Shown here one piece after another: positions 54,194-63,978 of a stretch of DNA of 64,000 nt; position 1 is the stretch's first letter; each line of letters begins with the position of its first letter. Both the position numbers and the translations under genes were made by a program. Below the pieces are notes generated by a model that made no database searches, was not told where the DNA came from, and was given only the letters and a program-made list of their open reading frames with translations. The DNA comes from Methylotuvimicrobium sp. KM2 (GTDB lineage Bacteria > Pseudomonadota > Gammaproteobacteria > Methylococcales > Methylomonadaceae), in NCBI RefSeq assembly GCF_038051925.1, contig NZ_CP150634.1, positions 3,666,300 through 3,730,299 on the forward strand, given 5' to 3'.

Positions 54194-55069
54194 ATGACGC
54201 AACACAAAAGAACCTTAGGCTTCATCGGCATCGGCCTGATGGGCAAACCAATGACTTTACGCTTGCTCGATGCGGGCTTTCGCGTCAACGTCTGGAACCG
54301 TTCCCAAGACAAGCTGGCGCCGGTCGTTGGAGCGGGCGCGCTTGCCCGCGATTCGATCGAGCAATTGGTCCAGGCTTCCGATGTTGTTTTGTTATGCCTG
54401 TCCGATTCGCAGGCCGTGGCTTCGGTCGTCGAGAACTCCATTCTTGACTCCGGCTCAGCCGGAAAACTGCTAATCGACCTTTCAAGCATCGACCCGAAAA
54501 CCACGCGCCAACTTGCCGGACTATTACAACAACGCTGCGGCATGACTTGGGTCGATGCGCCGGTTTCCGGCGGTGTGCAAGGCGCGGAACAAGGCAGCTT
54601 GGCGATCATGGCCGGAGGCGCCGATAACGATATCGAAACCGCGCGCCAGGTTCTGGCTCCGCTCTACCGCCAACTGACGCACTTAGGGGAAGTCGGTTGC
54701 GGACAAATTGCAAAAATCTGCAATCAAATGATCGTCAGTTGCAATGTGCTGGTGATCGCAGAAATGATCGCCTTGGCCAAACAGGCCGGCGTCGATGCGG
54801 CTAAAATCCCCGAAGCTTTGGCGGGCGGCTTCGCCGATTCGAAACCTTTACAAATCGTCGGACCGGAAATGGCGGACGGAATTTTCGAACCGATTAAATG
54901 GCGCGTCAAAACTTTGCTGAAAGACTTGAATATGGCGTTCGACTTAGCATCCGATCAAGGTAATGCCATCCCAATGTCGGGCCTTGCCGCACAACTGATG
55001 CAACTGCACGGCAGCCAAGGCTTTCTCGAACAAGACCCGGCTACGTTGATCAAACTATTCGAACGGTGA
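54194..55069 (+). CDS. NAD(P)-dependent 3-hydroxyacid dehydrogenase (GlxR/GarR-like)
   Basis: 291 residues from ATG 54194; a TTG at 54173 in frame adds seven. The N-terminal Rossmann motif GFIGIGLMGKPMTLRLLDAGFRVNVWNR, then WVDAPVSGGVQGAEQGSLAIMAGG and GQIAKICNQMIVSCN with the catalytic Lys identify the beta-hydroxyacid dehydrogenase family. The best guess is tartronate semialdehyde reductase, given that a hydroxypyruvate isomerase gene follows. 3-Hydroxyisobutyrate dehydrogenase or glyoxylate/succinic-semialdehyde reductase are alternatives. Confidence 0.85.
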   Translation: MTQHKRTLGFIGIGLMGKPMTLRLLDAGFRVNVWNRSQDKLAPVVGAGALARDSIEQLVQASDVVLLCLSDSQAVASVVENSILDSGSAGKLLIDLSSIDPKTTRQLAGLLQQRCGMTWVDAPVSGGVQGAEQGSLAIMAGGADNDIETARQVLAPLYRQLTHLGEVGCGQIAKICNQMIVSCNVLVIAEMIALAKQAGVDAAKIPEALAGGFADSKPLQIVGPEMADGIFEPIKWRVKTLLKDLNMAFDLASDQGNAIPMSGLAAQLMQLHGSQGFLEQDPATLIKLFER

Positions 55070-55153
55070 TGTAAAAAAAGCTTTTTGTCTACGAAATAGA
55101 CGAAAATATTTGAGCTGCTTCTCAAGCTCCAGCTCTCGCCGTTATAGATAAAC

Positions 55154-55255
55154 TGTAGGGTACGCTGCGCGTACCTAATGTCGGCACAGGGCAACACATG
55201 AGGACACGTCAAGCTACGGTTGGAACTGCTGTGGTACGCACAGCGTACCCTACAG
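55154..55255. repeat. R4-like inverted repeat (GTAGGGTACGCTGCGCGTACC)
   Basis: Left arm TAGGGTACGCTGCGCGTACC and right arm GGTACGCACAGCGTACCCTA enclose about 60 bp. A diverged relative of R4. Confidence 0.6.
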
Positions 55256-55315
55256 CCTTCAAATTTCGAAATTGGTGTAGCACTCACTTCAACTATTAAC
55301 GCGAACATAGCCTTG

Positions 55316-55762
55316 AAAAGGCTCCTGATTAGCAAGATGCTTCAGCTTGCCGAAGCCAAGTGTCCGAGCAGGGGCTAATCGTAGTCGCAAAAACTAAAAT
55401 ATGCTGTTAAGCTCCAGCTTGGGTAACCTGTTCAGGAAGCTCTAGCTTCCCGATAACCAAAAATAATTGAACGAGCGAGCGAGTTGGGGGTGATTGAGAA
55501 TGCGCGGATGTTGTGTCGGTCTCAGAAAGCTCTTGCCCTGAGCCCTTCGGCTGCGCTCAGGAGAGCCTTGTCGAAGGCTTGCCCTGAGCGCAGCCGAAGG
55601 GGGAGCTTCCGGTGTGTCTTTCCCAAGCTGGAGCTGGGGAAAGAGCGTGATGTGGGTTGGTCGTTTTTAGCTTGACGCGCATGGTTTGCGAACCCCGCCA
55701 TGCTAAGGAAATGCTGATCTTTGGGCTTTAGCTGAAGAAACTTGCTAATCAGGAAAAGGCTT
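55316..55762. repeat. 447-bp element with inverted ends and internal palindromes
   Basis: Ends with CCTGATTAGCAAGATGCTTC (left) and the complement of CCTGATTAGCAAGTTTCTTC (right). Inside are a second inverted pair, AAGCTCCAGCTTGGG and CCCAAGCTGGAGCT, and a CCCTTCGGCTGCGCTCAGG / CTGAGCGCAGCCGAAGGG palindrome at about 55545-55602. It separates the dehydrogenase and isomerase genes. The gap 55070-55816 has no gene. Confidence 0.65.
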
Positions 55763-55816
55763 ACTAATTTAATTACGTTATCCGCAATTTATTTATCCGA
55801 CAACAGAACATCCCCG

Positions 55817-56605
55817 ATGATCAATTTCAGCGCCAACCTCAGCATGCTGTTCACCGAATTGCCGTTATTGGATCGTTTCGAAGCGGCCAAAAACGCCGGC
55901 TTCAGCGCAGTCGAGATTCAATTTCCTTACAGCGAAAACCCTGATGCGCTTCGCGCCAAACTGGACGAAACCGGCTTGCAACTGGTGTTGTTCAATGTCG
56001 ATGCTGACGATTTGCTGCAAGACGGCGAAGGCTTGGCCGCTGTGCCGGAAAAACGCGAACGCTTTAAAACCGCCTTGGCCCAAACCGTCGACTATATCGA
56101 GGTTTTGCAACCTAAAGCAGTCAACGTGCTTCCCGGACGCTGTATGAATCGGAGCCGCCTCGATGACTATCTGCAAACATTCGGCGACAATCTGCGCTTG
56201 GCGGCCGATACTTTCGCACCGTTCGGCGTCAACACGGTTTTCGAAGCCATCAATACAATCGATATGCCGGGGTTTATTATCCATAGCGGCGCGCAAATGC
56301 TCGACTGGCTCGAACGACTCAATCACCCCAATATTTTATTGCAAGTCGATATTTATCACTTATCGATGATGAACGAAGATCCCGAAGCCTTTATTCGCCG
56401 GCACTCCGAAACGATCGGTCACATCCAATTTGCCGATAACCCGGGACGCGGCCAGCCCGGAACGGGAAATATCGATTTCAAGCCTTTATTCGACACGATA
56501 CGGAATTCGGGCTATTCCGGTTGGACCGGCGCCGAGTACAGGCCCGTCGGACCGGCTCTCGATAGCCTGGACTGGCTCGAACAATTCCAGACTAAAAAAC
56601 TCTGA
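55817..56605 (+). CDS. hyi: Hydroxypyruvate isomerase (Hyi-like TIM barrel)
   Basis: 262 residues from ATG 55817; the upstream in-frame start at 55742 would run through repeat DNA. It has the xylose-isomerase-like barrel pattern of Hyi: FSANLSMLFTELPLLDRFEAAKNAGFSAVEIQFPY, FEAINTIDMPGFII, LLQVDIYHLSMM, HIQFADNPGRGQPGTGNIDF and WTGAEYRP. It interconverts hydroxypyruvate and tartronate semialdehyde. With the dehydrogenase at 54194 it would link glyoxylate or hydroxypyruvate to glycerate; glyoxylate carboligase is not in the window. Confidence 0.9.
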   Translation: MINFSANLSMLFTELPLLDRFEAAKNAGFSAVEIQFPYSENPDALRAKLDETGLQLVLFNVDADDLLQDGEGLAAVPEKRERFKTALAQTVDYIEVLQPKAVNVLPGRCMNRSRLDDYLQTFGDNLRLAADTFAPFGVNTVFEAINTIDMPGFIIHSGAQMLDWLERLNHPNILLQVDIYHLSMMNEDPEAFIRRHSETIGHIQFADNPGRGQPGTGNIDFKPLFDTIRNSGYSGWTGAEYRPVGPALDSLDWLEQFQTKKL

Positions 56606-56728
56606 AAAATTTAGTGCGCGGAGGTTCCGTTATTGGGTATATTTAACGCTTGAGCAAGGGTCAGAAAGATTATCCAGGCTACCCTTTGCTCTACGCGTTT
56701 CGACAATTAGAAAAAATAAGGAAACACT

Positions 56729-57145
56729 ATGAAAATAATAAAAACTTTTCTCGCTTGCGTCCTATCAATGCAATTCGGCTACGCTCAAGCTCAAGGCAAT
56801 TCCAGTATGCATGACGGACATGGCGCCGGCGGTGGCGGCGGTTCCGCTTGTCAGAAATTAAGAATCAACAAAAATAAACTGGTACCTGCACATTTGGCCG
56901 AAGTCGCGCCCGAATCGGACATTACCTTCAATGCCTTCGGATTCGACAAACCGGAAAATCTTGAGGTCACCGTCAAAAAGATTCCGATCGCGATTACCAC
57001 CGAATTCAAGGACCCTTTTTATGTCGTGCGCGGCAAACTGCCCCCCGAATTAAAAGGCACTCACGCGAGAATCAACGTCAAACTTAGGTCGCCGATCATT
57101 AAATGCATCAGCGAAGACGGTTGGCTGGTAAAAATTTCGGAATAA
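56729..57145 (+). CDS. Small exported protein, unknown function
   Basis: 138 residues with a signal peptide (FLACVLSMQFGYAQAQ), a short His/Gly-rich stretch after it (MHDGHGAGGGGG) and a beta-strand-rich body (TFNAFGFDKPENLEVTVKKIPI, INVKLRSPIIKC). Two cysteines could form a disulfide. The His-rich start might bind metal. I do not recognise the family. It converges on the kinase gene at 57163 with an 18-bp gap. Confidence 0.7.
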   Translation: MKIIKTFLACVLSMQFGYAQAQGNSSMHDGHGAGGGGGSACQKLRINKNKLVPAHLAEVAPESDITFNAFGFDKPENLEVTVKKIPIAITTEFKDPFYVVRGKLPPELKGTHARINVKLRSPIIKCISEDGWLVKISE

Positions 57146-57162
57146 TCCATCCTGAATAAGCT

Positions 57163-58632
57163 CTAATTATCATCAGGCAATTCGAAAACTACGCTTATTC
57201 CTCCAAGCGGCGAATCTTCCAATTCTATTTTGCCGTGCCTGCTCTCGACGATACGCCTTGCGATAGGCAAACCGATACCGGCACCCGCAGGCTTATCGGT
57301 CGTAGTCAATCGCTCGAAGATTTCAAAAACCCTCTCCCGGTATTGCACAGGAATACCGGGGCCGTTATCGCTGATGCGATAACGGCTGAGTTTGCCGACG
57401 CGTTCCCCGCTGATATGAATTTCAGGAACGGCGTCATCATCGGCAGGCAAGCCATGGCTTAGTGCATTGTCCATCAATATCCAAAACAAATCGGTCAACC
57501 GCGATTTATCTAATGTTGCCGGAGGTAATTTATCGATGTGTAATCGCACATTAGCGCGTTTAACGCGAGACTCTAGGCGTTGCATTAGATTAGACAGCAG
57601 CGCATCGACATCCTGAATGCCAACCTTTTCGACCGGCTCGCCGGCCGCTAGAAATAATTGAATATCCTTAACCAACATTCGTAAGTGCGCGGCGTCGCGT
57701 TCCAAAACTTGCAAGTCTTGATAAACCTCATCATTATGCGCATCCGGCATGGTTTTTAAGTGGCCTTGCAAGCGTTGGCTATAACTCACCAGACGCCGGG
57801 TCGGCTCCATCAAATGATGAGCCGAAATTTCGGCGAATCGCGTCAGATACGCATTCGCGCTGATAATTTCTCGGTTTTTTCTAATTAATGCAGCCTCGTT
57901 AAGCATTCGCTCCTCGACGCGCCGCCGAATTAATAATCCGATTGCATAAATAGCAGCCAAGCCCATTATCCAAATAACGGCCAGCAGCAGTATCTTTTCC
58001 GGATCGACCCTCGCCGCACCCTCCAGATAAGATTGCAGGGACACGGAGACACCGACGCCTCCCAAGACATCGCCGACACGGTAACCTTGTTCGCTGTGGC
58101 ATTTCAAGCAATATTCGTCGGCCACCAGAGCGCTCATCAAGCGAATATAAGGCTCGCCGTTAATCAGGGTTTTCTCAAAAACTTCCGTTTCGCCCCGCTC
58201 GAATTGGCGCAAGGCCGCCGCCTCCCATTCATCGGGAAAGTTATCGGGATTCAAAGGCTTAAAGCCGGTGATTCTTCCTTTCACTTTATAAAGTTCTTCG
58301 TATTCGTCCATGACTTGCCTAATTAAATACGCCGGATTCATTAATGTCAGTTTGATTCCGGACGGTGTGCTGATATCCCGCTCGGCAATATGCGATAAGG
58401 CGGGGTTCGGGCGAGTCCGTTCATCGACAGGAACATAGACGCCGCCATGGCGCGCCGCCCATTTACGCAAAGCCACATCTTTGTTGAAATGACCGCGCGC
58501 TTCCTTGATCGCCATTTCCTGCGCGTACCAATTAGACATATGGCTATCCCAAAAAAAGAAGCCTGCCACCGATGCGGTCCATAGTACCGAGACGCCAAGC
58601 AATGCTTTCAGCGGCATCGAAGCCTTACTCAT
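57163..58632 (-). CDS. Histidine kinase with DUF3365 heme-type sensor domain
   Basis: 489 residues. An N-terminal membrane helix is followed by a periplasmic DUF3365 (Tll0287-like) domain with a CLKCH c-type heme-binding motif, a second membrane helix near residue 215, and the kinase. The H-box region is unusual (FAEISAHHLMEPTRRLVSYSQRL), while the ATPase has WILMDNALSHGL, SDNGPGIP and GAGIGLPIARRIVE. A redox or gas-sensing role through heme is inferred. It overlaps the upstream kinase by 8 bp and is the last gene of a three-kinase unit. Confidence 0.87.
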   Translation of the reverse strand: MSKASMPLKALLGVSVLWTASVAGFFFWDSHMSNWYAQEMAIKEARGHFNKDVALRKWAARHGGVYVPVDERTRPNPALSHIAERDISTPSGIKLTLMNPAYLIRQVMDEYEELYKVKGRITGFKPLNPDNFPDEWEAAALRQFERGETEVFEKTLINGEPYIRLMSALVADEYCLKCHSEQGYRVGDVLGGVGVSVSLQSYLEGAARVDPEKILLLAVIWIMGLAAIYAIGLLIRRRVEERMLNEAALIRKNREIISANAYLTRFAEISAHHLMEPTRRLVSYSQRLQGHLKTMPDAHNDEVYQDLQVLERDAAHLRMLVKDIQLFLAAGEPVEKVGIQDVDALLSNLMQRLESRVKRANVRLHIDKLPPATLDKSRLTDLFWILMDNALSHGLPADDDAVPEIHISGERVGKLSRYRISDNGPGIPVQYRERVFEIFERLTTTDKPAGAGIGLPIARRIVESRHGKIELEDSPLGGISVVFELPDDN

Positions 58633-61081
58633 AAAGCGGCTCCCCGGTATGCTGTTGCATCGGGTTGCTAAGTGGGAGCTCGAAACTAAAAGTGCTACCG
58701 CAACCCTCGCCTTGCGATTCCGCGCGAATATTTCCTCCGTGATGTTCGACGATCCTTCGGCACAATGCCAGCCCCATGCCGGTTCCTTCGTAGCGGGATC
58801 TTAATTGAAGTCGGCTGAAAAATTGAAATAGCCGATCGATTTGCGTAGGATCGATACCGATGCCATTATCTCGAATAGACACCCGCCAGTTAGCCGAATC
58901 GACATCAGAACTAATCTCGATGCGAGGCTGAATATCCGCTTCCCGATATTTAAGCGCGTTACCGATCAAGTTTTGGAACAAGCGACTCAATTCGTCGCGA
59001 CTGGCAAAGACAGTCGGCCACTCTCCTCGCACATCGATTTCAGCCTGCGTGCCGACAATCTCCGGCTGTAAAAACACCATCGCTTCATCCAGCGCTTCCT
59101 TGCTTTCCAGCCATGTCTTCGGCTCGGTTTTTCGCCCCACGCGCGAATAATCCAGTAACGAAACGATCATCGCATCCATGCGTCTAGCCCCATCGAGCGC
59201 GAAAGCCATATTGGTTCTGCTTTCTTCATCCAAGGAGTCGCACAAAGCACGTTCCAGCAATTGCAGATGACCTGTGATCATGCGTAAAGGCTGACGCATA
59301 TCGTGCGACACGCTATAGGCGAATTGCTCGAGATCGACATTGGATCGGAGCAATTCTTCTTCGATTCGTTTCTGTTCGGTCACATCGCGGCTAATACCGA
59401 ACAATCCGACAACCGTCTTGCCGTCGCAGTCGAATACCGGCCATTTATTGGTATTCACCCAGCGGAGCTGTCCTTGTAAGTCATAGTAAGGGTCAATCTT
59501 ATTGATCAACGGCTTTCCATCCATAAAAATCGGTTTTTCTTTTTCATCATAGATACGCGCGATTTCTTCCGGGAAAATTTCCGAATCGTGCTTACCGACT
59601 AATTCTCGCCAATTGCGGTAACCGGTAACCGTCGCCAATGTTTTACTGCAAAAGCGAATACGACTGTCTTGATCCTTGAAATATACATAATCCGACGTGT
59701 TATCGAGAAAGGTATTGAAATCTCGGTTTAACTCTTGAGCGGCTTGCTCATAAAGTTTTCGCTCGGTGATATCGGTAATGAAGCCGTGCCAGAGCACACT
59801 GTTATCTTCAAGCCTTTCCGGTCGGCTATCCCCTCGCAGCCAACGCAAACCTTGCTTCGGCAATATTACACGATATTCTTGATGCCATGGAGTCATCGAG
59901 ATAGCCGACTCCCGGATAGCAGACATCACGTTATTGCGGTCCTCGGTATGAATTCTCGCGATGGACAAAGCGGCATCTTCACGCACTTGCTCAGGCGTGA
60001 CTTCATATATGTCTTTAATGGCGCAACTGGCGAAAGGGAAACAAGATCGACCATCGGAAAACAATTGAAATTGATAAATAACGCCGGGAACCTGTTCGGA
60101 CAGCTTCGTCAATAGATCGTGACTTTCCTGTAATGCATTGTCACTCAGCTCTAAATCGGCCAGCTGTCGCCGTATCAGATACAACAATACGAACAACACC
60201 GACGAAACGACTAAAAACAGCACCATCGCCCAAACTATCATGGCGCGCTCGGCGGCCATCACCGAAGTCATTTCGGCGGACGTCAATATTCGCAGAGGAA
60301 AATCAACCATGCGCTTTTCGACAACCCAATACGCCTTACCGTCAAAGGGCGATGTTACCCTGCCCGACCGTTGTCTTTTATCCCCATAAGGCTCCAACAC
60401 TTCACGCAATCGAGTGCCGGAGTCGCCAGGCACGCGCGGATTGCGAAACCACACCTCATTGTCATTATTGATCACGACCAAAGTCGACCCTGGAGCACGT
60501 TCAATAGCGGCAAAAACTTCGGCCAAGCGATCAATCGAAACAATCGCAACCATCGTTCCGGCAAAATGTTGTTCATCATCGAAATAGGGCCGGCTCAATG
60601 AGACCACATAACTCCCTTCGCTTATCGATGAAGATATTGGCGAGCTCACAAACAGGTGATCTTCGGAACTATTTAAATGATAGGTGTAAGAGGGATGATC
60701 ATGCATAACCGGCTTATCGCCGGAACCGGTCCAATGAATAACCGCACCGCCGCGATCGACAATTAACAAATCGATTAGCTCAGGATTGGCGGCCAATTCG
60801 CTCTGCAATGAACCACGCAACAATTCATCGGCCTTACCCTGTTTCAGCAAGAGCCGTGTTTTCAGTAAAACACGATCGATATCGACCAGGACACGATATA
60901 GCAAAATCTCGTTGACACTGGTCGCGGCAGAAGTATGAGTTGTCAAGCCATGAAGGCGATTGATACTTTCATTCCTGACCACGTAAACGATGAACATTGC
61001 AAACAGTAACAAAATCCCGCATACGCCCAACGTCACGGTGCGGCGTAGTTTTCGATAAGACCCATTGCTGTTCTGATTCAT
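58625..61081 (-). CDS. Cache-PAS-PAS histidine kinase
   Basis: 818 residues: membrane helix (residues 15-35), a periplasmic double-Cache-like sensor to about 280, a second helix (AMIVWAMVLFLVVSSVLFVLLYLI), PAS at about 325-445 and 450-575, then HisKA with QFAYSVSHDMRQPLRMITGHLQ and an ATPase domain with NLIGNALKYR, DNGIGID and GTGMGLALCRRIVE. The kinase half is very similar to that encoded at 61100, including SLLDYSRVGRKTEPK, so the two are duplicates with different sensors. The intergenic gap upstream is 18 bp. Confidence 0.9.
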   Translation of the reverse strand: MNQNSNGSYRKLRRTVTLGVCGILLLFAMFIVYVVRNESINRLHGLTTHTSAATSVNEILLYRVLVDIDRVLLKTRLLLKQGKADELLRGSLQSELAANPELIDLLIVDRGGAVIHWTGSGDKPVMHDHPSYTYHLNSSEDHLFVSSPISSSISEGSYVVSLSRPYFDDEQHFAGTMVAIVSIDRLAEVFAAIERAPGSTLVVINNDNEVWFRNPRVPGDSGTRLREVLEPYGDKRQRSGRVTSPFDGKAYWVVEKRMVDFPLRILTSAEMTSVMAAERAMIVWAMVLFLVVSSVLFVLLYLIRRQLADLELSDNALQESHDLLTKLSEQVPGVIYQFQLFSDGRSCFPFASCAIKDIYEVTPEQVREDAALSIARIHTEDRNNVMSAIRESAISMTPWHQEYRVILPKQGLRWLRGDSRPERLEDNSVLWHGFITDITERKLYEQAAQELNRDFNTFLDNTSDYVYFKDQDSRIRFCSKTLATVTGYRNWRELVGKHDSEIFPEEIARIYDEKEKPIFMDGKPLINKIDPYYDLQGQLRWVNTNKWPVFDCDGKTVVGLFGISRDVTEQKRIEEELLRSNVDLEQFAYSVSHDMRQPLRMITGHLQLLERALCDSLDEESRTNMAFALDGARRMDAMIVSLLDYSRVGRKTEPKTWLESKEALDEAMVFLQPEIVGTQAEIDVRGEWPTVFASRDELSRLFQNLIGNALKYREADIQPRIEISSDVDSANWRVSIRDNGIGIDPTQIDRLFQFFSRLQLRSRYEGTGMGLALCRRIVEHHGGNIRAESQGEGCGSTFSFELPLSNPMQQHTGEPLYE

Positions 61082-61099
61082 GGTGCGTTGGTTGAAAAA

Positions 61100-63268
61100 C
61101 TAATCGGGTGCATTATTCTGCGCCAATGGAATTTCAAAAACAAATGCGCTGCCTTTGCCTTCTCCTTCCGACTCGGCCCAGATGCGACCGCCATGATGCT
61201 CGACAATGCGCCGACACAAGGCCAAACCCATGCCGTTACCGTCGAAGCGCGCCCGTGACTGCAGTCGGCTAAAAAATTGAAACAATTTATCGATTTGCTT
61301 GGGTTCGATCCCGATGCCATTGTCGGCAATGCGTACCTTCCAAAGCCCCGCGTGTTCTGTTGAAACCACGGTTACACGCGGCACATCTTCGCTATCATGA
61401 TACTTAATGGCATTGGCGATCAAATTTTGCATCAAGCGTGTCAATTCATCCCGACTCGCGTACAAAACCGGCCAATCGCCCTGCACGACGATATCGGCAT
61501 GCTTCTCTTCGATTTCCACCTCTAAAAACCGCAATGCTTCATTCAAGGAGTCGCGGGTTGCCATGCGAATTTTAGGCTCGGTCTTACGGCCAATACGGGA
61601 ATAGTCGAGTAACGAAACGATCATCGCATCCATACGTTTGGCGCCGTCGAGCGCAAAGGCCAAGTTCTCCTTATTGTCTTCGTCCAATTGCTCAGCCAAG
61701 CCGATCTCCAACAAGTGCAAATGTCCGGCAATCGTTCTTAACGGTTGCCGCATATCATGTGAGACACTGTACGCGAATTGCTCGAGATCGGCATTCGAGC
61801 GCGCCAAAGCCTCGGAGTTTGTTCGTAATATCGTTTCCACCTGCCTACGCTCGGTGATGTCGATGCAAGAACCGATGTAACCGGAAAAATTTCCGTGATC
61901 ATCGAAGCGAGGCACACCATGATCGTCGACCCATCGATAGTCGCCGTCGAAGCGCCTTAAGCGAAATTCCATACGAAACGGTTCGCGGCGATTGAAATGA
62001 TCTAGATAGAAATCGATACAGTGCTGCCTATCGTCAGGATGGACGCCTTCCAGCCAGCCGTTATCCTTCTCTTGCTCTAGGGCTCGCCCGGTAAAACCAA
62101 GCCAAACCTTATTGAACCAAAAACAGCGGCTGTCAGTCCCGGAAACCCAAATCAATACCGGCGCCGAATCGGCCATTTGCCGAAAGCGTGCCTCGCTCTC
62201 GCGTAGCTCACGCGTCATCTCGGTTGCCAACGCCAGCGCTCTAGCGCGCCCTGACGCCAATTGCCAAATAATTGTCGCCAACAACACGCTCAGCGTTGCC
62301 CCCGCTGCAGCCATATAACGCGGTTTATCCAAGCTAATCCGTTGTTTGAAGCTCGCGCCAGGGCTCACCGCTAAAGTCCACTCATGGCCATCTATCTCGA
62401 TCGTTCGTATCGTATTTAGATACTGGAGACTCGATAAAGCCTGGGACGAGCTACTGTGCATTTTCGTTTCCTCCGTTATCGTGTCTCCATCGAATATTTC
62501 CAGACTCAAGTCGGATGCGCGTTCTCCGCCAACCCCCGCCATGAAATCATCCATGCGAAACGGCGCATAGACCCAGGCAACGATATTGCGGCGCCGTTCT
62601 TCGACAGAATCAGAAACTGCGTTTTCGCGGAATAAAGGCAAATACATCAAAAAACCGGCTTGCACAGCTTCATCGGTTTCTTGAACCAGTATGACTTTAC
62701 CGGAGATGCGTGTTTCATTCAGGTCGCGCGAATCGGACATCGCTTTTCTGCGGACCGGCTCGGAATACATATCGTAACCAAAGGCTCGAAGATTGCGGTC
62801 GGCAAACGGTTCAAGATATAAAATCGAACTATAAATATCACGTTCGCCTTCCGGTCGAATCGAGTAGTTCGGGAACCCTTGAGTGCGAATATCGGCGATA
62901 TGCCTATCCTTGTCATGACTGGGCACGACCACCGAAAAACCGATACCTTGAATACCGGGAAAATTTCGGTCGATTTTCAGCGTATCCACATAGATACGAA
63001 ACTCTTTTCGATCGACATGATCGGAAGAAATAAACAATCCCTTTACGCCCAATAAAACTTGCTCGTAAGCCGCCATACGTTGTTCGATGCGGTCTATAAT
63101 CTCTCTAACCCTGAAATCGAAATCGATTTTCAAACTGCGCTCAAGATCGGCTTCTGCATTTTTCCAAACTCCGAAGGTCGCTCCAAGCGAAAGTAGCAAA
63201 ACGAGACTCGATATCAGCAGTGGAGAAAAATGACGTAAAAAGGGTGAGCCCGAAGAATGTACCGGCAT
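61100..63268 (-). CDS. CHASE-PAS histidine kinase
   Basis: I start at ATG 63268 (722 residues). An upstream in-frame ATG at 63346 would add 26 residues read from repeat DNA. A membrane helix, then a periplasmic CHASE domain (LLGVKGLFISSDHVDRKEFRIYV, FPGIQGIGFSVVV), second helix near residue 325, PAS (about 360-480), and HisKA/HATPase with QFAYSVSHDMRQPLRTIAGHLH, NLIANAIKYH, DNGIGIE and GNGMGLALCRRIVE. CHASE domains bind small ligands outside the cell. First gene of the three-kinase unit. Confidence 0.9.
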   Translation of the reverse strand: MPVHSSGSPFLRHFSPLLISSLVLLLSLGATFGVWKNAEADLERSLKIDFDFRVREIIDRIEQRMAAYEQVLLGVKGLFISSDHVDRKEFRIYVDTLKIDRNFPGIQGIGFSVVVPSHDKDRHIADIRTQGFPNYSIRPEGERDIYSSILYLEPFADRNLRAFGYDMYSEPVRRKAMSDSRDLNETRISGKVILVQETDEAVQAGFLMYLPLFRENAVSDSVEERRRNIVAWVYAPFRMDDFMAGVGGERASDLSLEIFDGDTITEETKMHSSSSQALSSLQYLNTIRTIEIDGHEWTLAVSPGASFKQRISLDKPRYMAAAGATLSVLLATIIWQLASGRARALALATEMTRELRESEARFRQMADSAPVLIWVSGTDSRCFWFNKVWLGFTGRALEQEKDNGWLEGVHPDDRQHCIDFYLDHFNRREPFRMEFRLRRFDGDYRWVDDHGVPRFDDHGNFSGYIGSCIDITERRQVETILRTNSEALARSNADLEQFAYSVSHDMRQPLRTIAGHLHLLEIGLAEQLDEDNKENLAFALDGAKRMDAMIVSLLDYSRIGRKTEPKIRMATRDSLNEALRFLEVEIEEKHADIVVQGDWPVLYASRDELTRLMQNLIANAIKYHDSEDVPRVTVVSTEHAGLWKVRIADNGIGIEPKQIDKLFQFFSRLQSRARFDGNGMGLALCRRIVEHHGGRIWAESEGEGKGSAFVFEIPLAQNNAPD

Positions 63269-63297
63269 GAGAAATATGATGAATAATAAATTTTTTC

Positions 63298-63373
63298 CGT
63301 TTCCCACGGTCCTCCATGAGAAAACATACCTTAGCTGCCGAAACAAGATCGGTATGCATTCCCACGCTGAAGC
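63298..63373 (-). repeat. Solitary unit of the 97-bp repeat family
   Basis: In reverse, GTGGGAATGCATACCGATC and CTTGTTTCGGCA followed by AAGGTATG match a unit of the array at 43592-44340 with decay. It overlaps the leader of the CHASE kinase gene and creates the false upstream reading frame there. Confidence 0.7.
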
Positions 63374-63465
63374 GGTGGAAACGAGGAAAAATCGGGAAGT
63401 TCAAAGAACCAAGCTGCATATAACGGGTCTACACTTATAACCTTACGCATAAAAATGTTACCGTC

Positions 63466-63978
63466 ATGACAATGATAGCATTCCTTTTGCTTTTGATAGC
63501 CATCAGCCCAACTGTTGATGCCGATGTTTTTAAATGTATCGCATCATCGGGAAAAATCACTTACCAGGGCAAACCTTGCTCATCCGATGCGCAACAAGAA
63601 AATATACCGATAGAACCCACCGACCCTCGTCAATTGGCCGAGGCCGAAAGACGTCTCGCCATTTGGCAAATGGAACGGGATAAGCAAAAAGCCGAAAAAC
63701 TAGAAACCGAAAGAATGCAACGCAAGGAACAACAACGCTTTGAGGCAGTTGAGGCGCTGAAACGTAGCGCGGAAGCGCAGCGTCAACAAGCCATAGCCGA
63801 ATTAAGGCAAGCCGAAGCACTAGAGAATCAATATCGAATGCAGGCTTACCCGTTGTATTATCTTCCCTATCAGTCAAGACCCCCTTACCGGAATCGCTAC
63901 AGGGACAATAACAAACCTCCTAGAAGGCCAATACATGATTCAAAATCGACCTGGATGACAAACTCCCCTCGCCGTTAG
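63466..63978 (+). CDS. DUF4124-domain exported protein with coiled coil
   Basis: 170 residues: signal peptide (AFLLLLIAISPTVDA), a DUF4124 motif (VFKCIASSGKITYQGKPC), then a long charged helix with many Gln, Glu and Arg (about residues 50-125) and a Tyr/Pro/Arg-rich tail. Such proteins are common in gammaproteobacteria and have no assigned function. Confidence 0.82.
   Translation: MTMIAFLLLLIAISPTVDADVFKCIASSGKITYQGKPCSSDAQQENIPIEPTDPRQLAEAERRLAIWQMERDKQKAEKLETERMQRKEQQRFEAVEALKRSAEAQRQQAIAELRQAEALENQYRMQAYPLYYLPYQSRPPYRNRYRDNNKPPRRPIHDSKSTWMTNSPRR

Noticed and set aside
63269..63346. N-terminal extension of the CHASE kinase
   Set aside because: The 26 residues are read from a decayed 97-bp repeat unit. 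ATG 63268 lies just before the membrane helix.
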